A stretch of DNA of 64,000 nt, from assembly GCA_963675055.2 (NCBI GenBank), contig CAXXJE010000002.1:2914001-2978000 (forward strand). Reading direction: 5' to 3'. The position numbers were made by a program, and so were the translations under genes. This DNA is from PGYT01 sp963675055. Its GTDB lineage: Bacteria; Bacteroidota; Ignavibacteria; Ignavibacteriales; Melioribacteraceae. Under the pieces are notes generated by a model, which did not search any database, was not told the DNA's origin, and worked only from the letters and a program-made list of their open reading frames with translations. This document shows positions 1 to 10,700 of this stretch, piece by piece. The number at the start of each line of letters is the position of its first letter. Position 1 is the stretch's first letter.

Positions 1-1
1 T

Positions 2-3000
2 GATTTAGGAGTTCAAACGATTAAATTATCTCCGGTGTTTTATGATTCCGAAAGTAATAGAACAAAGTTTTATACTAAAATTATTTTTCGTGTTACCTTT
101 GGTTCCAAAGGGAATGCGAATAAAAAAATAACGGAATCTTATGCTGCCGGATCAGTTCTGAACTTTGATGTTGCCTCGAACTGGGGGATTGCCGAAAAAA
201 GTCTAAGAAAAGCTTCCTCAAGTTCTGTACTTGCAACCGGTACATGGTATCGTTTTGTAACTCCAACCGAAGGAATCTATAGGATCAACAGGTCTGAACT
301 TTCATCATTAGGAATTGATGCTGCCTCAGTAGATCCCCGGACTATTAAAATATACAACAACGGCGGAACAAATCTGCCTGATAAACCTGAAGCCGACGCA
401 CCGACCGACTTGCTAGAAAATTCGATAACTGTGGTTGGTGAAAGCGATGGCAGCTTTGATGCAAATGATTATATACTGTTTTACGGAAGAGGGATCGATT
501 TCTGGGAATATGATGAGACTAGCCGAAAAATAGTAAGAAGACATAATTCATACACACAAAGTAATTATTATTGGATTACTTCAGGGGGCGAGCAGGGGAA
601 AAGGATTGTCTCAACTCCTGTCGCTTCATCCGTGAATGCTGTTTCTCAAACCAGCTCAGATGCTTTTGTATTCGTCGAAGATGATTTGATTAACATTGGT
701 AAATCAGGAAGAATTTACTGGGGTGATGAAATTAGTTCTTCCAATAGCACCCTGAGTTATGTGAATTCACTGAATGGAATAATATCTTCGGAACCGATTG
801 GATATAAACTTCATATCTGCAACGCATCGGAGAGTAATTTTACCTTGGCTTTGTACGAGAATGATACCAGATTGTTCAGCCGGTTACTATCCGGTTATAC
901 TCAAGATTATTATTGGGGACGAGAGTTTAATCTTACAGCTGAATATACCGGCTCCCTTCCGGATGACCGAAGCGTCTGCCAACTGAGTTTAAGCAGTTCA
1001 TCGAGTGATGCTAAAGGTTATTTGGATTATCTTGAAATATCTTACAGGAAGGAATTGAAAGCATTTGAAGATAAGCTTTTCTTTTTCGCCGATACTTCTT
1101 CAAATAGTATTCAGATGAGGCTGTTTAATTTCTCCAATAGTGATATTGCTGTTTTTGACATCACAGATTTTCAAAATGTCACTCAGCTTGAGCCAGGTTC
1201 AATAAGCGGTGGTGAAGCAAATATAATTGTTGACGCGAATTCAGATCTGAAAAGGAGGTATCTAGCAATAACCGGTGATCAGACTAATTCAATTTCGGGA
1301 ATTGAAGCGGTTAAAAATTCGGATGTGCACGGGATTTCTCCAGGTGCGGAATATGTGATTATAACTCATTCCAAATTTGCTGCACAGGCTGAGAGGCTAC
1401 GTGATTACAGGGCAAATGAAAGTTCGAACAAAATGACTTCTGTTGTAGTCTATATTGATGATATCATAAATGAGTTTTCGAATGGCAGTAATGATCCTGT
1501 GGGAATTCGGAATTTTATAAGATATGCTTATCAAAACTGGGAGAATAGACCGTTCTACATTTTTCTTTTGGGTGACGGTACTTACGACTATCTTGATATA
1601 GAAGGAGTTGGAAATAATTTTATTCCGACTTACCAGACAATAGAATCGTTAAAAGAACAGAACTCCTATCCATATGATGATTTTTATTGCAGAATTATAG
1701 GAAACGATGATGTTGCAGATATTTCAATCGGACGGATTAATGTGCAGTCAGAATCAGATGCCAAAAGCTATATCGATAAACTAATTGAATATGAGAAAGG
1801 TACCAGTAAAGGTATCTGGAATACTACTGTCACAATAATTGCTGATGATGGAATAACAACTGAAAACCCTTATGAAGGTTCGGTTCATACTAGTCAGGCA
1901 GAGAGACTGGCAACAGAAAAGATTCCGGGATACTTTAATAAAAATAAAATTTACTTATCGAACTATCCTACGGTTATTACAGGACTTGGTCGTCGTAAGC
2001 CGGCTGTGAATCAGGCAATAATTGATGCGGTGAACAACGGCACTCTTCTACTTAATTATACCGGTCATGGTAATCCCGAGGTATGGGCGCACGAAAATGT
2101 ATTTGAACGGTCTACCTCATTACCGCAGTTTAATAATGATAAATATTTTTTCCTGACTGCGGCTACTTGTGATTTTGGTAAATACGACAATCCAAATTCA
2201 ATAAGCAGTACCGAGGAGATGCTACTGATGGAAGGGCGTGGAGCAATCGGTGTGTTTTCGGCAGTCAGAATTGTTATTTCTTCGAGCAATGATGCAATTA
2301 ATAGAGAATTTTATACAAATCTAATGAACGATGATCTCGACCCGACAATTGGATATGCGTACTATCTTGTTAAGCAAATAAGATCAGGAGCTAATGATGA
2401 AAAATTCCATCTTTTTTGTGATCCGGCATTGAGATTGAATATACCTTCGGTCCCTGTTGCTGTTGACGAAATTAACAATCAGAATTCAACACAGATTGTT
2501 CAGATTAAAGCACTTAGTGAAGCCAGTATTAAGGGAAGTGTTCTGGATAGTGATGGCAATAAAAATTCATCCTTTAATGGTGAAGGTATTATTACTGTCT
2601 TCGATTCTGAAAGGGAAGTACATCTGGATGATATCAACTATGACGTAACTGAGCAAGGAGGAATAATTTTCCGCGGCCGGGTTTCTGTTGAAAATGGAGA
2701 ATACGAAACAAGTTTCCGGGTTCCGAAAGATATTTCTTATGAGAACAAGCAGGGTAAAATTGTTGCCTACATTTTCAACGATAATACTGACGGTATTGGA
2801 TTTACAGATAATATTAAGGTGGGTGGAACGGATACGAGTGCTGTTGATGATGGTACGGGACCTCAAGTAGAAATTTATTTTGATGATTTATCCAATGCCG
2901 GCGCCTCACTAGTAAATCCTGATTTTAATTTATATGTAAAGCTATCCGACGAAACGGGGTTGAATACAACCGGTACCGGAGTTGGCCATAAGCTGGAGGG

Positions 3001-3508
3001 AATCATCGATGACGATCAGGATAATACAATAGACTTTTCCAACTATTTTATAGGTGATTTGAACTCCGGCGGTAAATCCGGTGTGATCGATTATAAAATT
3101 TCGGAAGCAGAACCCGGGGAGCATAAAATTAAAATCAAAGCCTGGGATGTTTTCAATAATCCTACCGCGGTTGAAAAATACTATACCGTTGTCAGTTCCG
3201 AAGATCTGGCAGTTAGGGATATTTACAATTATCCTAATCCAATGCAAGATGCAACAACATTCACATTTCAGCACAACCTTAGTAATATGGTTGATGTTAA
3301 AATAAAAGTCTATACAATTGCAGGTAGATTAATTAAGGAGATTGAATCAAACAGCATAGTTGATAAATTTGTTCGTATTCCCTGGGATGGCAGGGATAAT
3401 GATGGCGATCAACTTGCTAACGGCACCTATCTCTACAAGTTGATTGTTAAGAGTACAGGCGGCGAATACAAGAAAAGTGTTCTTGGTAAATTAGCCGTGT
3501 TTCATTAA
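2..3508 (+). CDS. porU: PorU-like type IX secretion C25 peptidase (5' end outside window)
   Basis: Gingipain-family (C25) cysteine peptidase of the type IX secretion system, which in characterised systems cleaves the C-terminal signal of cargo at the cell surface and attaches it. The reading frame is already open at base 2, so the N-terminus lies upstream; the first in-window start-like codon is GTG 35. Counting from there, the peptidase domain spans about residues 440-800 with the catalytic His in YTGHGNP (about 678) and Cys in ATCDFG (about 712), both intact. The C-terminus (from about 1064, NYPNP onward) is a FlgD-like/type IX C-terminal domain (IPWDGRDNDG, NGTYLYKL). PorV follows 45 bases downstream, the usual companion, which favours PorU over a secreted gingipain-type cargo. 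Confidence 0.88.
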   Translation, partial: DLGVQTIKLSPVFYDSESNRTKFYTKIIFRVTFGSKGNANKKITESYAAGSVLNFDVASNWGIAEKSLRKASSSSVLATGTWYRFVTPTEGIYRINRSELSSLGIDAASVDPRTIKIYNNGGTNLPDKPEADAPTDLLENSITVVGESDGSFDANDYILFYGRGIDFWEYDETSRKIVRRHNSYTQSNYYWITSGGEQGKRIVSTPVASSVNAVSQTSSDAFVFVEDDLINIGKSGRIYWGDEISSSNSTLSYVNSLNGIISSEPIGYKLHICNASESNFTLALYENDTRLFSRLLSGYTQDYYWGREFNLTAEYTGSLPDDRSVCQLSLSSSSSDAKGYLDYLEISYRKELKAFEDKLFFFADTSSNSIQMRLFNFSNSDIAVFDITDFQNVTQLEPGSISGGEANIIVDANSDLKRRYLAITGDQTNSISGIEAVKNSDVHGISPGAEYVIITHSKFAAQAERLRDYRANESSNKMTSVVVYIDDIINEFSNGSNDPVGIRNFIRYAYQNWENRPFYIFLLGDGTYDYLDIEGVGNNFIPTYQTIESLKEQNSYPYDDFYCRIIGNDDVADISIGRINVQSESDAKSYIDKLIEYEKGTSKGIWNTTVTIIADDGITTENPYEGSVHTSQAERLATEKIPGYFNKNKIYLSNYPTVITGLGRRKPAVNQAIIDAVNNGTLLLNYTGHGNPEVWAHENVFERSTSLPQFNNDKYFFLTAATCDFGKYDNPNSISSTEEMLLMEGRGAIGVFSAVRIVISSSNDAINREFYTNLMNDDLDPTIGYAYYLVKQIRSGANDEKFHLFCDPALRLNIPSVPVAVDEINNQNSTQIVQIKALSEASIKGSVLDSDGNKNSSFNGEGIITVFDSEREVHLDDINYDVTEQGGIIFRGRVSVENGEYETSFRVPKDISYENKQGKIVAYIFNDNTDGIGFTDNIKVGGTDTSAVDDGTGPQVEIYFDDLSNAGASLVNPDFNLYVKLSDETGLNTTGTGVGHKLEGIIDDDQDNTIDFSNYFIGDLNSGGKSGVIDYKISEAEPGEHKIKIKAWDVFNNPTAVEKYYTVVSSEDLAVRDIYNYPNPMQDATTFTFQHNLSNMVDVKIKVYTIAGRLIKEIESNSIVDKFVRIPWDGRDNDGDQLANGTYLYKLIVKSTGGEYKKSVLGKLAVFH

Positions 3509-3553
3509 TATTATTATTTTAAACGAGAAAATTAATTTCGGAGGTACTATATA

Positions 3554-4750
3554 ATGAAGAAGATTTTAGTAGCGGTTGTGATGCTATTGTCGCTATTGCT
3601 TATGAATTCTAGAACTTATGCGCAAGGTGAAGCTGCTCTGCCATTTCTCTTACTTGCCCCTGACTCGAGAGCTGGAGGTATCGGTGAATCCGGTTCAGCT
3701 GTTTCGGATAACTCTTCGGCAATATTCTGGAATCCTGCCGGTATTGCGTTTCTTTCAGGTTCCGAGTTGAGTCTTACACATAGTAAATGGCTGCCTCAAT
3801 TTAATCTGGATTTATTTTACGATTACCTGACCTATAGACAATATATGGAAGAACTTGATGGTAGCGTTACTGCCAGTATTACTTATATGAATTATGGTGA
3901 ATTTGTTAGGACTTCTTCCTCAGGTCCTGAAGCTATTGGTACATTCCGTTCTTATGATGCCGCGTTAACTTTAGGGTACGCAACCAAGCTCCATCCCGAT
4001 TGGGGACTCGGTTTGAACTTCCGTGTTATTCATAGCCGGCTTTCAGATAAACCTACTGAAAACGAGCAGGGAAGCGGTGTGGCTACTACAGTTAGTTTTG
4101 ATATTGCAACTATCTGGCGTCCGGCAACTTTTGATATTCCATTTATCGGCGATTTCGGGAATCGATTCAGCCTTGGGGTTAACCTTAGTAACCTTGGCCC
4201 TAAGATTTCCTATATTGATCAGGCGCAAGCGGATCCTATTCCAACTAACTTCAGACTTGGACTCGCACTAAGGTTATTTGAAGATGATTTTAACTCTTTA
4301 ACATACACTCTCGATTTTAGTAAACTTCTTGTTGATAAAGGAACTGCGTATAGAAATGTTGGTGATAGTACTGTAACTCAATCTACTACAAAGCGAAAAG
4401 ACTTCTACGAAGCTATTTTTACTGCATGGGGCGATCAGTCTTTCAGTGAAGAGCTCAGAGATGTTGTAACTTCTATGGGACTCGAGTACTGGTATGGCGA
4501 TCCAACTGATTTTATGTTTGCTCTTCGCGGTGGTTATTTCTATGAAGATCCATCATATGGTAACAGGAAGTTTATTACCATGGGTGCAGGCATCAGATAT
4601 GATATGTATGGATTTGATTTCAGTTACATCTCAACAAGTGTATTCAAGGATGGCGAAAATCATCCGCTTGCTGATACTCTTAGATTCTCACTCCTGATTG
4701 GATGGGGATCGGTTGTTGAAAATGTTGTCGGATTTCCAAGAGGACTTTAA
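3554..4750 (+). CDS. porV: PorV, type IX secretion outer-membrane shuttle protein
   Basis: Outer-membrane beta-barrel of the PorV/LptO family, which carries cargo from the translocon to the PorU sortase. 398 residues, usual size. A Sec signal peptide covers about residues 1-23 (hydrophobic core, cleavage after TYA). The family start LLLAPDSRAGGIGESG and the NPAG motif (SAIFWNPAGIAFL) are present, followed by alternating barrel strands. The start is fixed by a good ribosome site (cggaggt, 3539-3545). It sits between the PorU-like gene and an exported protein with a type IX sorting domain, with only 6 bases to the next gene, so the three probably form one transcript. Confidence 0.9.
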   Translation: MKKILVAVVMLLSLLLMNSRTYAQGEAALPFLLLAPDSRAGGIGESGSAVSDNSSAIFWNPAGIAFLSGSELSLTHSKWLPQFNLDLFYDYLTYRQYMEELDGSVTASITYMNYGEFVRTSSSGPEAIGTFRSYDAALTLGYATKLHPDWGLGLNFRVIHSRLSDKPTENEQGSGVATTVSFDIATIWRPATFDIPFIGDFGNRFSLGVNLSNLGPKISYIDQAQADPIPTNFRLGLALRLFEDDFNSLTYTLDFSKLLVDKGTAYRNVGDSTVTQSTTKRKDFYEAIFTAWGDQSFSEELRDVVTSMGLEYWYGDPTDFMFALRGGYFYEDPSYGNRKFITMGAGIRYDMYGFDFSYISTSVFKDGENHPLADTLRFSLLIGWGSVVENVVGFPRGL

Positions 4751-4756
4751 TTTATA

Positions 4757-7700
4757 ATGAAAAAAAATATTCCGATCATTCTATTTGTGTTTATAATAAG
4801 TTTGGGCAGTATATCTGCCCAAACTTTTGTTGGTAAGATTAATCCATTCCCGACTGGTGCAATAACAAGAACTACTTCCGAAGATACTTTAAAATTGCTT
4901 GCTGTACTTGTCGAGTTTAATGAGGACGATGACGATGCTACATTCGGAGACGGGAAATTCGGTTCTATTTATACTTCTGATTATGGAACTGATATTATTG
5001 ACCCCCTGCCGCATGATGCTGCATATTTCGAAGATCATCTGTTGTTCGCAAAAAATTACTTTGAAAAAGTATCCGGCGGGAAACTGATTGTCGATTATAC
5101 TGTTCTCGACAAGATAATCGAACTTCCGCTGATAATGCGCGATTATTCTCCCAATCCAAACGATCCTGATAATTTTCTGCCGCTTGCCGATTTTTGTAAA
5201 GAAGTATGGGAAAGCGCCGATCAGAAGTTCTCGATTGATTTCAGTGATTATGATCTGTTTACTATCTTTCATGCCGGTGTAGGACGTGATATACAGGTTC
5301 CCGGAAGTATTGGAAATGAACGCGATCTTCCATCGGTTTACTTAAGTCCTGCTGCTTTCACTGAAATTTACGGTGAAGGATTCGAAGGATTTTCGGTTAA
5401 TGAGGGTAGTTATAGTATAATGAATTCAATGATTCTGCCCGAAACTGAATCAAGGGAATTAACCTCGTTTGATGAAACTTCACTTATCCAGTTATCAATT
5501 AATGGATTGATAGCCGGAAGCATTGCCAGTTATCTCGGGCTTCCTGACTTGTTCGACACCAATACAGGATTAAGTGCTATCGGTAGATTCGGGCTGATGG
5601 ATGGACAATCGCTTTTTACTTTTTCCGGCTTATTTCCACCGGAACCCTCTCCATGGGAAAAATTATATCTAGGCTGGACAGACTATATAACAATAAATGC
5701 GTCGGCTAATTCGGTTGGTCTTATTGCTGAGTCTGCTGCGGAGATAGGCGATACAGCGCTTATCAAAGTTCCTATAAATTCCAGTGAGTATTTTCTAATC
5801 GAGAACAGAAGCCGCGATGCTAAAAATGACGGATGCACTATAACCTATAAAAAGGCCGGACAAACATTTACAAAGATGTTTGATAAGGACTATGCCAGTT
5901 TTATCTCATATAATGTTGATACCCTTTCCGGAGTTGTTATTGATGTAGATGAATACGATTGGGCTGTGCCGCCGTTCGATAGGAATGATGATGACCTTGA
6001 GGAGTTCAGTGATGTCGGTATCGTTATCTGGCATATAGATGAAAGTGTTATAAATGAAAACCTCGAGTCGAACACTATTAATAATGACATATTCAGAAGA
6101 GGTGTTGCTGTTGTCGAAGCTGACGGAATTAATGACATCGGTGAAGAATTCCAGACCATTCTTGGTGATATTGTAATTGGAGAAGGATCTAAGGAAGATA
6201 CCTGGTATGCTTCGAATCCTTCGGAGTACTTTGAAAACAAGTTTAACGACGATACAAAACCTTCCACTAATTCCAACACCGGTGCTAACAGTCTGATTTC
6301 CATTTCAAATTTTTCGGAAATCGGAACTAAGATGAGCTTTGATATCTCTTTCGGAACTAATGATGTATACCAAATTGCTGCTGTTGAACTACCTGGCACA
6401 GGGGATACAAAGTGGCTTAATTCGGTACAAATCGAAACCAACGAAACTTTCTTTTTCTCGTCATCAAGTGAATTTGTTACTTCAGATCTAAATGCTCAAT
6501 CGTTTGAATCATTTTCGAGCACGATGGATTTTCGACCGGTTTCTTTTAGACTGGATGAGACAACAAATATACTTTATTCGGATGGCAGGAATATTAATCG
6601 ATATTATTTCCGGAATAACTTCAAGTCCTTTGCTACACTCCGCGATTCAATTATGATAACTACTCCATTTGCTGTTAAAGGTATCTCTGATAAGGCGGAA
6701 TTTGTTTACGGAAATGCGGATGGATATGTAAATGTTTGTGAACTTTTATCCGACGGATTTGGGACAATAAATGGTATCGCATTATATAAAGCATTTGATG
6801 ATACAGTTAAACAGGTCGCGGTTAATAATGACTATCTGGCTGCGATAGGAGGTGATTCATACTGGGATATTAACAGTGGAGAATTATCACTGCCAGCCAA
6901 CGCTGAATCGCTGGCATTAACAATGTTAAACGATGACTATGTCTCTATTGTTTTAATGGAAGATAACACTATCGCGGTTATTAAATCAGGCGTAGTAAGT
7001 GAGACTATATCAATAGACTCCGATGTTGATGTTGTCGGAATTTCGCTCGCAGATCTTAAAGCCGATGGTTCTAATTACATAGTGGTTAATACGGGAACCC
7101 AAATAGATGCTTTTAATCTTGAGGGTGGAAGAGCGGAATATTTCCCGATTGAATGTCCGGAAGATACCGAGTTTACAAATGTCCCTCTTGCTATCGACAT
7201 AAATGACGATAGTTATTCTGATCTAATTACATTAACCGAAGACGGCAGAATATTTGTTCTCTCAGGCTCAGACGGAGCTTCAATATCGCCTTTCCCTTTA
7301 TCTATTGGAACGAAAACCGCAGCCGACCCATTAATATATTCAAATGGTGAAACTACTAAATTAGTTGTAGTTGATGAGAACAACGAATTGCATTTGTGGT
7401 CGCTATCTAACGGAGCGCATAATGTAAACTGGGCTGGTACACTAGCTAATTCTTGGAACACTTCTTTTACCAGCGCTGCAGGTACGGTTAATGTTGTAAA
7501 CGAATACTTCCCAACAGCTAAAGCATACAACTGGCCGAATCCTGTTTATGAAGGGAAAACCTATTTTAGGTTTTATGTATCTGAGGATTCACAAACCGAA
7601 ATAAATATTTTTGATCTTGCCGGGGATTTAGTTGAGAAATTAAATGTAAATGCTTCTGGTGGATTTGATAATGAAATTGAGTGGGATGTATCGGACGTGC

Positions 7701-7789
7701 AAAGCGGTGTATATTTTGCGCATTTACATGTTGAAGGAAACTCCGGGAAATCCGCTTATAAAATAATTAAGGTAGCTGTAATTAAATAG
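4757..7789 (+). CDS. Secreted M6-like protein with degenerate zinc site and type IX sorting domain
   Basis: Exported protein of 1010 residues. Signal peptide about 1-21 (cleavage after ISA). Residues about 45-480 resemble the M6 (immune inhibitor A-like) metallopeptidase fold: LAVLVEF near the N-terminus, NYFEKVSGGKL, and the post-active-site sequence GLPDLFDT followed by GRFGLMDG. Where active M6 enzymes have HEFGH directly before this, residues 254-258 read GSIAS, so the zinc ligands and catalytic Glu are gone. I see no other HExxH in the protein. The middle (about 540-910) is beta-rich, possibly a propeller-like region. The end (about 920-1010; NWPNPVYEG, IFDLAGDLVEKL, SGVYFAHL) is a type IX C-terminal sorting domain. 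Probably a non-catalytic surface or binding protein co-expressed with PorU/PorV. Confidence 0.78.
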   Translation: MKKNIPIILFVFIISLGSISAQTFVGKINPFPTGAITRTTSEDTLKLLAVLVEFNEDDDDATFGDGKFGSIYTSDYGTDIIDPLPHDAAYFEDHLLFAKNYFEKVSGGKLIVDYTVLDKIIELPLIMRDYSPNPNDPDNFLPLADFCKEVWESADQKFSIDFSDYDLFTIFHAGVGRDIQVPGSIGNERDLPSVYLSPAAFTEIYGEGFEGFSVNEGSYSIMNSMILPETESRELTSFDETSLIQLSINGLIAGSIASYLGLPDLFDTNTGLSAIGRFGLMDGQSLFTFSGLFPPEPSPWEKLYLGWTDYITINASANSVGLIAESAAEIGDTALIKVPINSSEYFLIENRSRDAKNDGCTITYKKAGQTFTKMFDKDYASFISYNVDTLSGVVIDVDEYDWAVPPFDRNDDDLEEFSDVGIVIWHIDESVINENLESNTINNDIFRRGVAVVEADGINDIGEEFQTILGDIVIGEGSKEDTWYASNPSEYFENKFNDDTKPSTNSNTGANSLISISNFSEIGTKMSFDISFGTNDVYQIAAVELPGTGDTKWLNSVQIETNETFFFSSSSEFVTSDLNAQSFESFSSTMDFRPVSFRLDETTNILYSDGRNINRYYFRNNFKSFATLRDSIMITTPFAVKGISDKAEFVYGNADGYVNVCELLSDGFGTINGIALYKAFDDTVKQVAVNNDYLAAIGGDSYWDINSGELSLPANAESLALTMLNDDYVSIVLMEDNTIAVIKSGVVSETISIDSDVDVVGISLADLKADGSNYIVVNTGTQIDAFNLEGGRAEYFPIECPEDTEFTNVPLAIDINDDSYSDLITLTEDGRIFVLSGSDGASISPFPLSIGTKTAADPLIYSNGETTKLVVVDENNELHLWSLSNGAHNVNWAGTLANSWNTSFTSAAGTVNVVNEYFPTAKAYNWPNPVYEGKTYFRFYVSEDSQTEINIFDLAGDLVEKLNVNASGGFDNEIEWDVSDVQSGVYFAHLHVEGNSGKSAYKIIKVAVIK

Positions 7790-7799
7790 TCGTGAAAAA

Positions 7800-10700
7800 A
7801 TGCAGAATAAATTCAGAGTTAAGTTGACCCGGTATATTCCCGGAATATTTCTTTTTTTTCTTATCACAACAGTTTCTCATGCTCAGTTCAATGAATTTGA
7901 ACCGGGATTTAACTGGCTCACAATTAAAGGTGAGCATGTTTATGTTCATTTTCATGAGGAAGCCGAGCGTACCGCGAAAGTAGTTGCGAAAATTGCTGAT
8001 GAAGTCTGGGATCCGATTACTTCCTTGTATCAGTATGATCCGGGAACCGTTCACTTTGTAATAAAGGATATAGACGATTACTCAAACGGCGCCACCTATT
8101 TTTTTGATAACAAGATTGAGATTTGGGCATCTTCGCTTGATTTCGATTTGCGCGGTTCTCACAACTGGCTGAGGAACGTAATATCTCATGAGTTTACACA
8201 CATGGTGCAAATTCAAGCCGGTATGAAAACGGGAAAAGGAGTTCCCGCGTTTTATTTCCAGTATCTTAACTATGAAGATAAGCGCCGTCCTGATATTTTA
8301 TACGGATTTCCTAATGTGATAGTCTCTTATCCAATCCCTTCAATAAATATTCCTGCATGGTTTGCTGAAGGTACTGCCCAGTATATGCGTAATGAGTTTA
8401 ATTACGATAATTGGGATACTCACCGGGATATGATTCTTCGTTCGTATGCTTTGGATGATAATATGCTCACCTGGAATCAGATGGGAGTTTTCAGTAAAAC
8501 AAGTCTGGGTAACGAGTCTGTTTACAACTCCGGTTTTGCTTTAACCCGTTATATCTCCCAAAAATATGGGGAAGACAAGTTAAGTAAAATAACAAACCAG
8601 CTTGGCAATCTTACGACATTTACAATAGATGATGCTTTCGAAGAGGTTCTGGGAAAAGACGGTAATGAAATTTATGATGAGTGGAGTTCGTATCTAAAAG
8701 ATGATTACCAAAAAAGAATGAGCGAGGTCCTCGCAAATGAAGTAAAGGGGGATACTATATCCGGCGAAGGATTCGGAAATTTTTATCCGGTATTCTCCGG
8801 AGATAATAAAAGTATCTATTTTATTTCCAACAAGGGGAGTGATTACTTCGGACTGTCCGGCATTTATAAGTATGAAAAGGCATCGCGGGAAATCACAAGT
8901 GTAGAATTCGGTATAAGGTCGTCAATCAGTTTGTCGCCGGACGGGAAGAGAATTTATTATGCCAAGTTGAGTGAGCATAATCCTAAGTGGACTAACATAC
9001 ATGATCTTTACTATTATGATATTGAAGAAGAGGAAGAAGTTCGATTAACACACGGGTTGAGAGCTAATAACCCAAGTGTATCCAATGATGGAAATAGTAT
9101 TGTATTTGTTTATCAGAAAGATGGTACTGTTAATGTCGGTACGGTAAAATCCGACGGAAGTAGTTTCAAACGATTAACGTTTTTTGAGAACGGTGAACAG
9201 GTTTTTAATCCGAAGTTTTCAAATGATGATTCGTATATAGTATTCGATTATTCCTATCACGATACCAGGAATATTGCTCGTGTTAATACTGATGGTTCCG
9301 ACTACCGGTTTATAATTGAATCAAAGGCAGATGAGCGTAATCCGTTTGTTGATGAGCATGGTAACTTATATTACGCAAGTGATAAAACGGGCATATTCAA
9401 CATTTACAAGTATAACAGCGTTACAAAAGAAGGTGTGCAACTGACAAATGTTACCGGAGGTGCGTTTATGCCTTCAGTGAACAAAGAGGGGGATATTGTT
9501 TATGCCGGATATACGTCGGGCGGATATAAGATATTCTCTGTCACGCCTGAAGAGCAACAAAAGGTTGATCCGTCTAAAAAGTATGCCTGGTTGAACAATC
9601 CGCCTCTCGGCAGTTTTACACCTGGCGAGGATGCCACTTCCATCGATTTTGATCATCTTCGTAATTTTAATGATTATGACGTACCAGAATACGAAGAAAA
9701 ACCTTATTCCGGATTCTTCTCAAAAATGACTTTCTTTCCGTTTATCAGGTTCGACAATTATAATACTTCTAATTCGACTCTTGACAAGATTAAACCGGGT
9801 GTGTACGTTGCGTCAAGCGATTACCTGAATCGTTACAGTCTTTTTGCCGGGCTGGCAATAAATAAAAGTTTTGAGCGGGATGCTTACCTTAACTTTGAGT
9901 ACAGGAATAAAGTGCCGCTGCTGTTCAATCTGGGATTAACCCCGCAACTTTCATTTGAACTATTCAGTGTGAGCAGAAAGACTGATGTGGATATTTATTT
10001 CGGTGAGTACTCTGATACAACAGGACAGACCCAATATGACTATGTCGTTCCAACGGATGTAACATATAATTTGTTTGAAGTTGATTTTGCAGCTAAGCAT
10101 AAAATATTTGCTGATGGGAATGACATCGAGTTCAGATTTATTTACAGCGACTATGTGGCTTCATTAGGCAGTTTTATCATTCCAAATGAAAATCAGTTAT
10201 ATCCTACGACTAATGACAAGTATTTTATAGGAAGAAACTTCCAATTAAAATACACACACAAATCAGTTATCCCTAATGTTGATAACGATATCAACCCTGT
10301 GGGCAGGGAAATTGAAGTCCAGTATAATTATGAGCTTAACAAGTTTAATAATGACGGTGAATATCAGGTTGCTGATGGAATTCTTAAACCGGTGTATAAT
10401 AATTTCAATTTCCATAAACTTGAGGTGAACTGGAAAGAATACTGGGCTGTATTCGGCAAGCATACTTTGAGTGCACAATTCAGAGGTGGAACGATATTCG
10501 GTCCAACTATGCCGGATTTCTTTGACTTTTATCTTGGCGGTCTGATCGGAATGAAGAGTTATCCATTTTACTCGATTAGCGGTAATGAGTTAGGCTGGAT
10601 CAATTTAACCTATAGATTTCCTTTATTCAGCAATATTGATACACGGTTAGGACATTTGTACATAGATAAAATTTATATGTCTGTTTACGGTGATTTCGGT

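Noticed and set aside
5890..6441. Long minus-strand frame antisense to the M6-like gene (183 codons), and similar shadows in der, aroA and elsewhere
   Set aside because: They lie entirely opposite conserved genes in another frame, have no ribosome site, and low-complexity Ser/Ile-rich content typical of antisense shadows.
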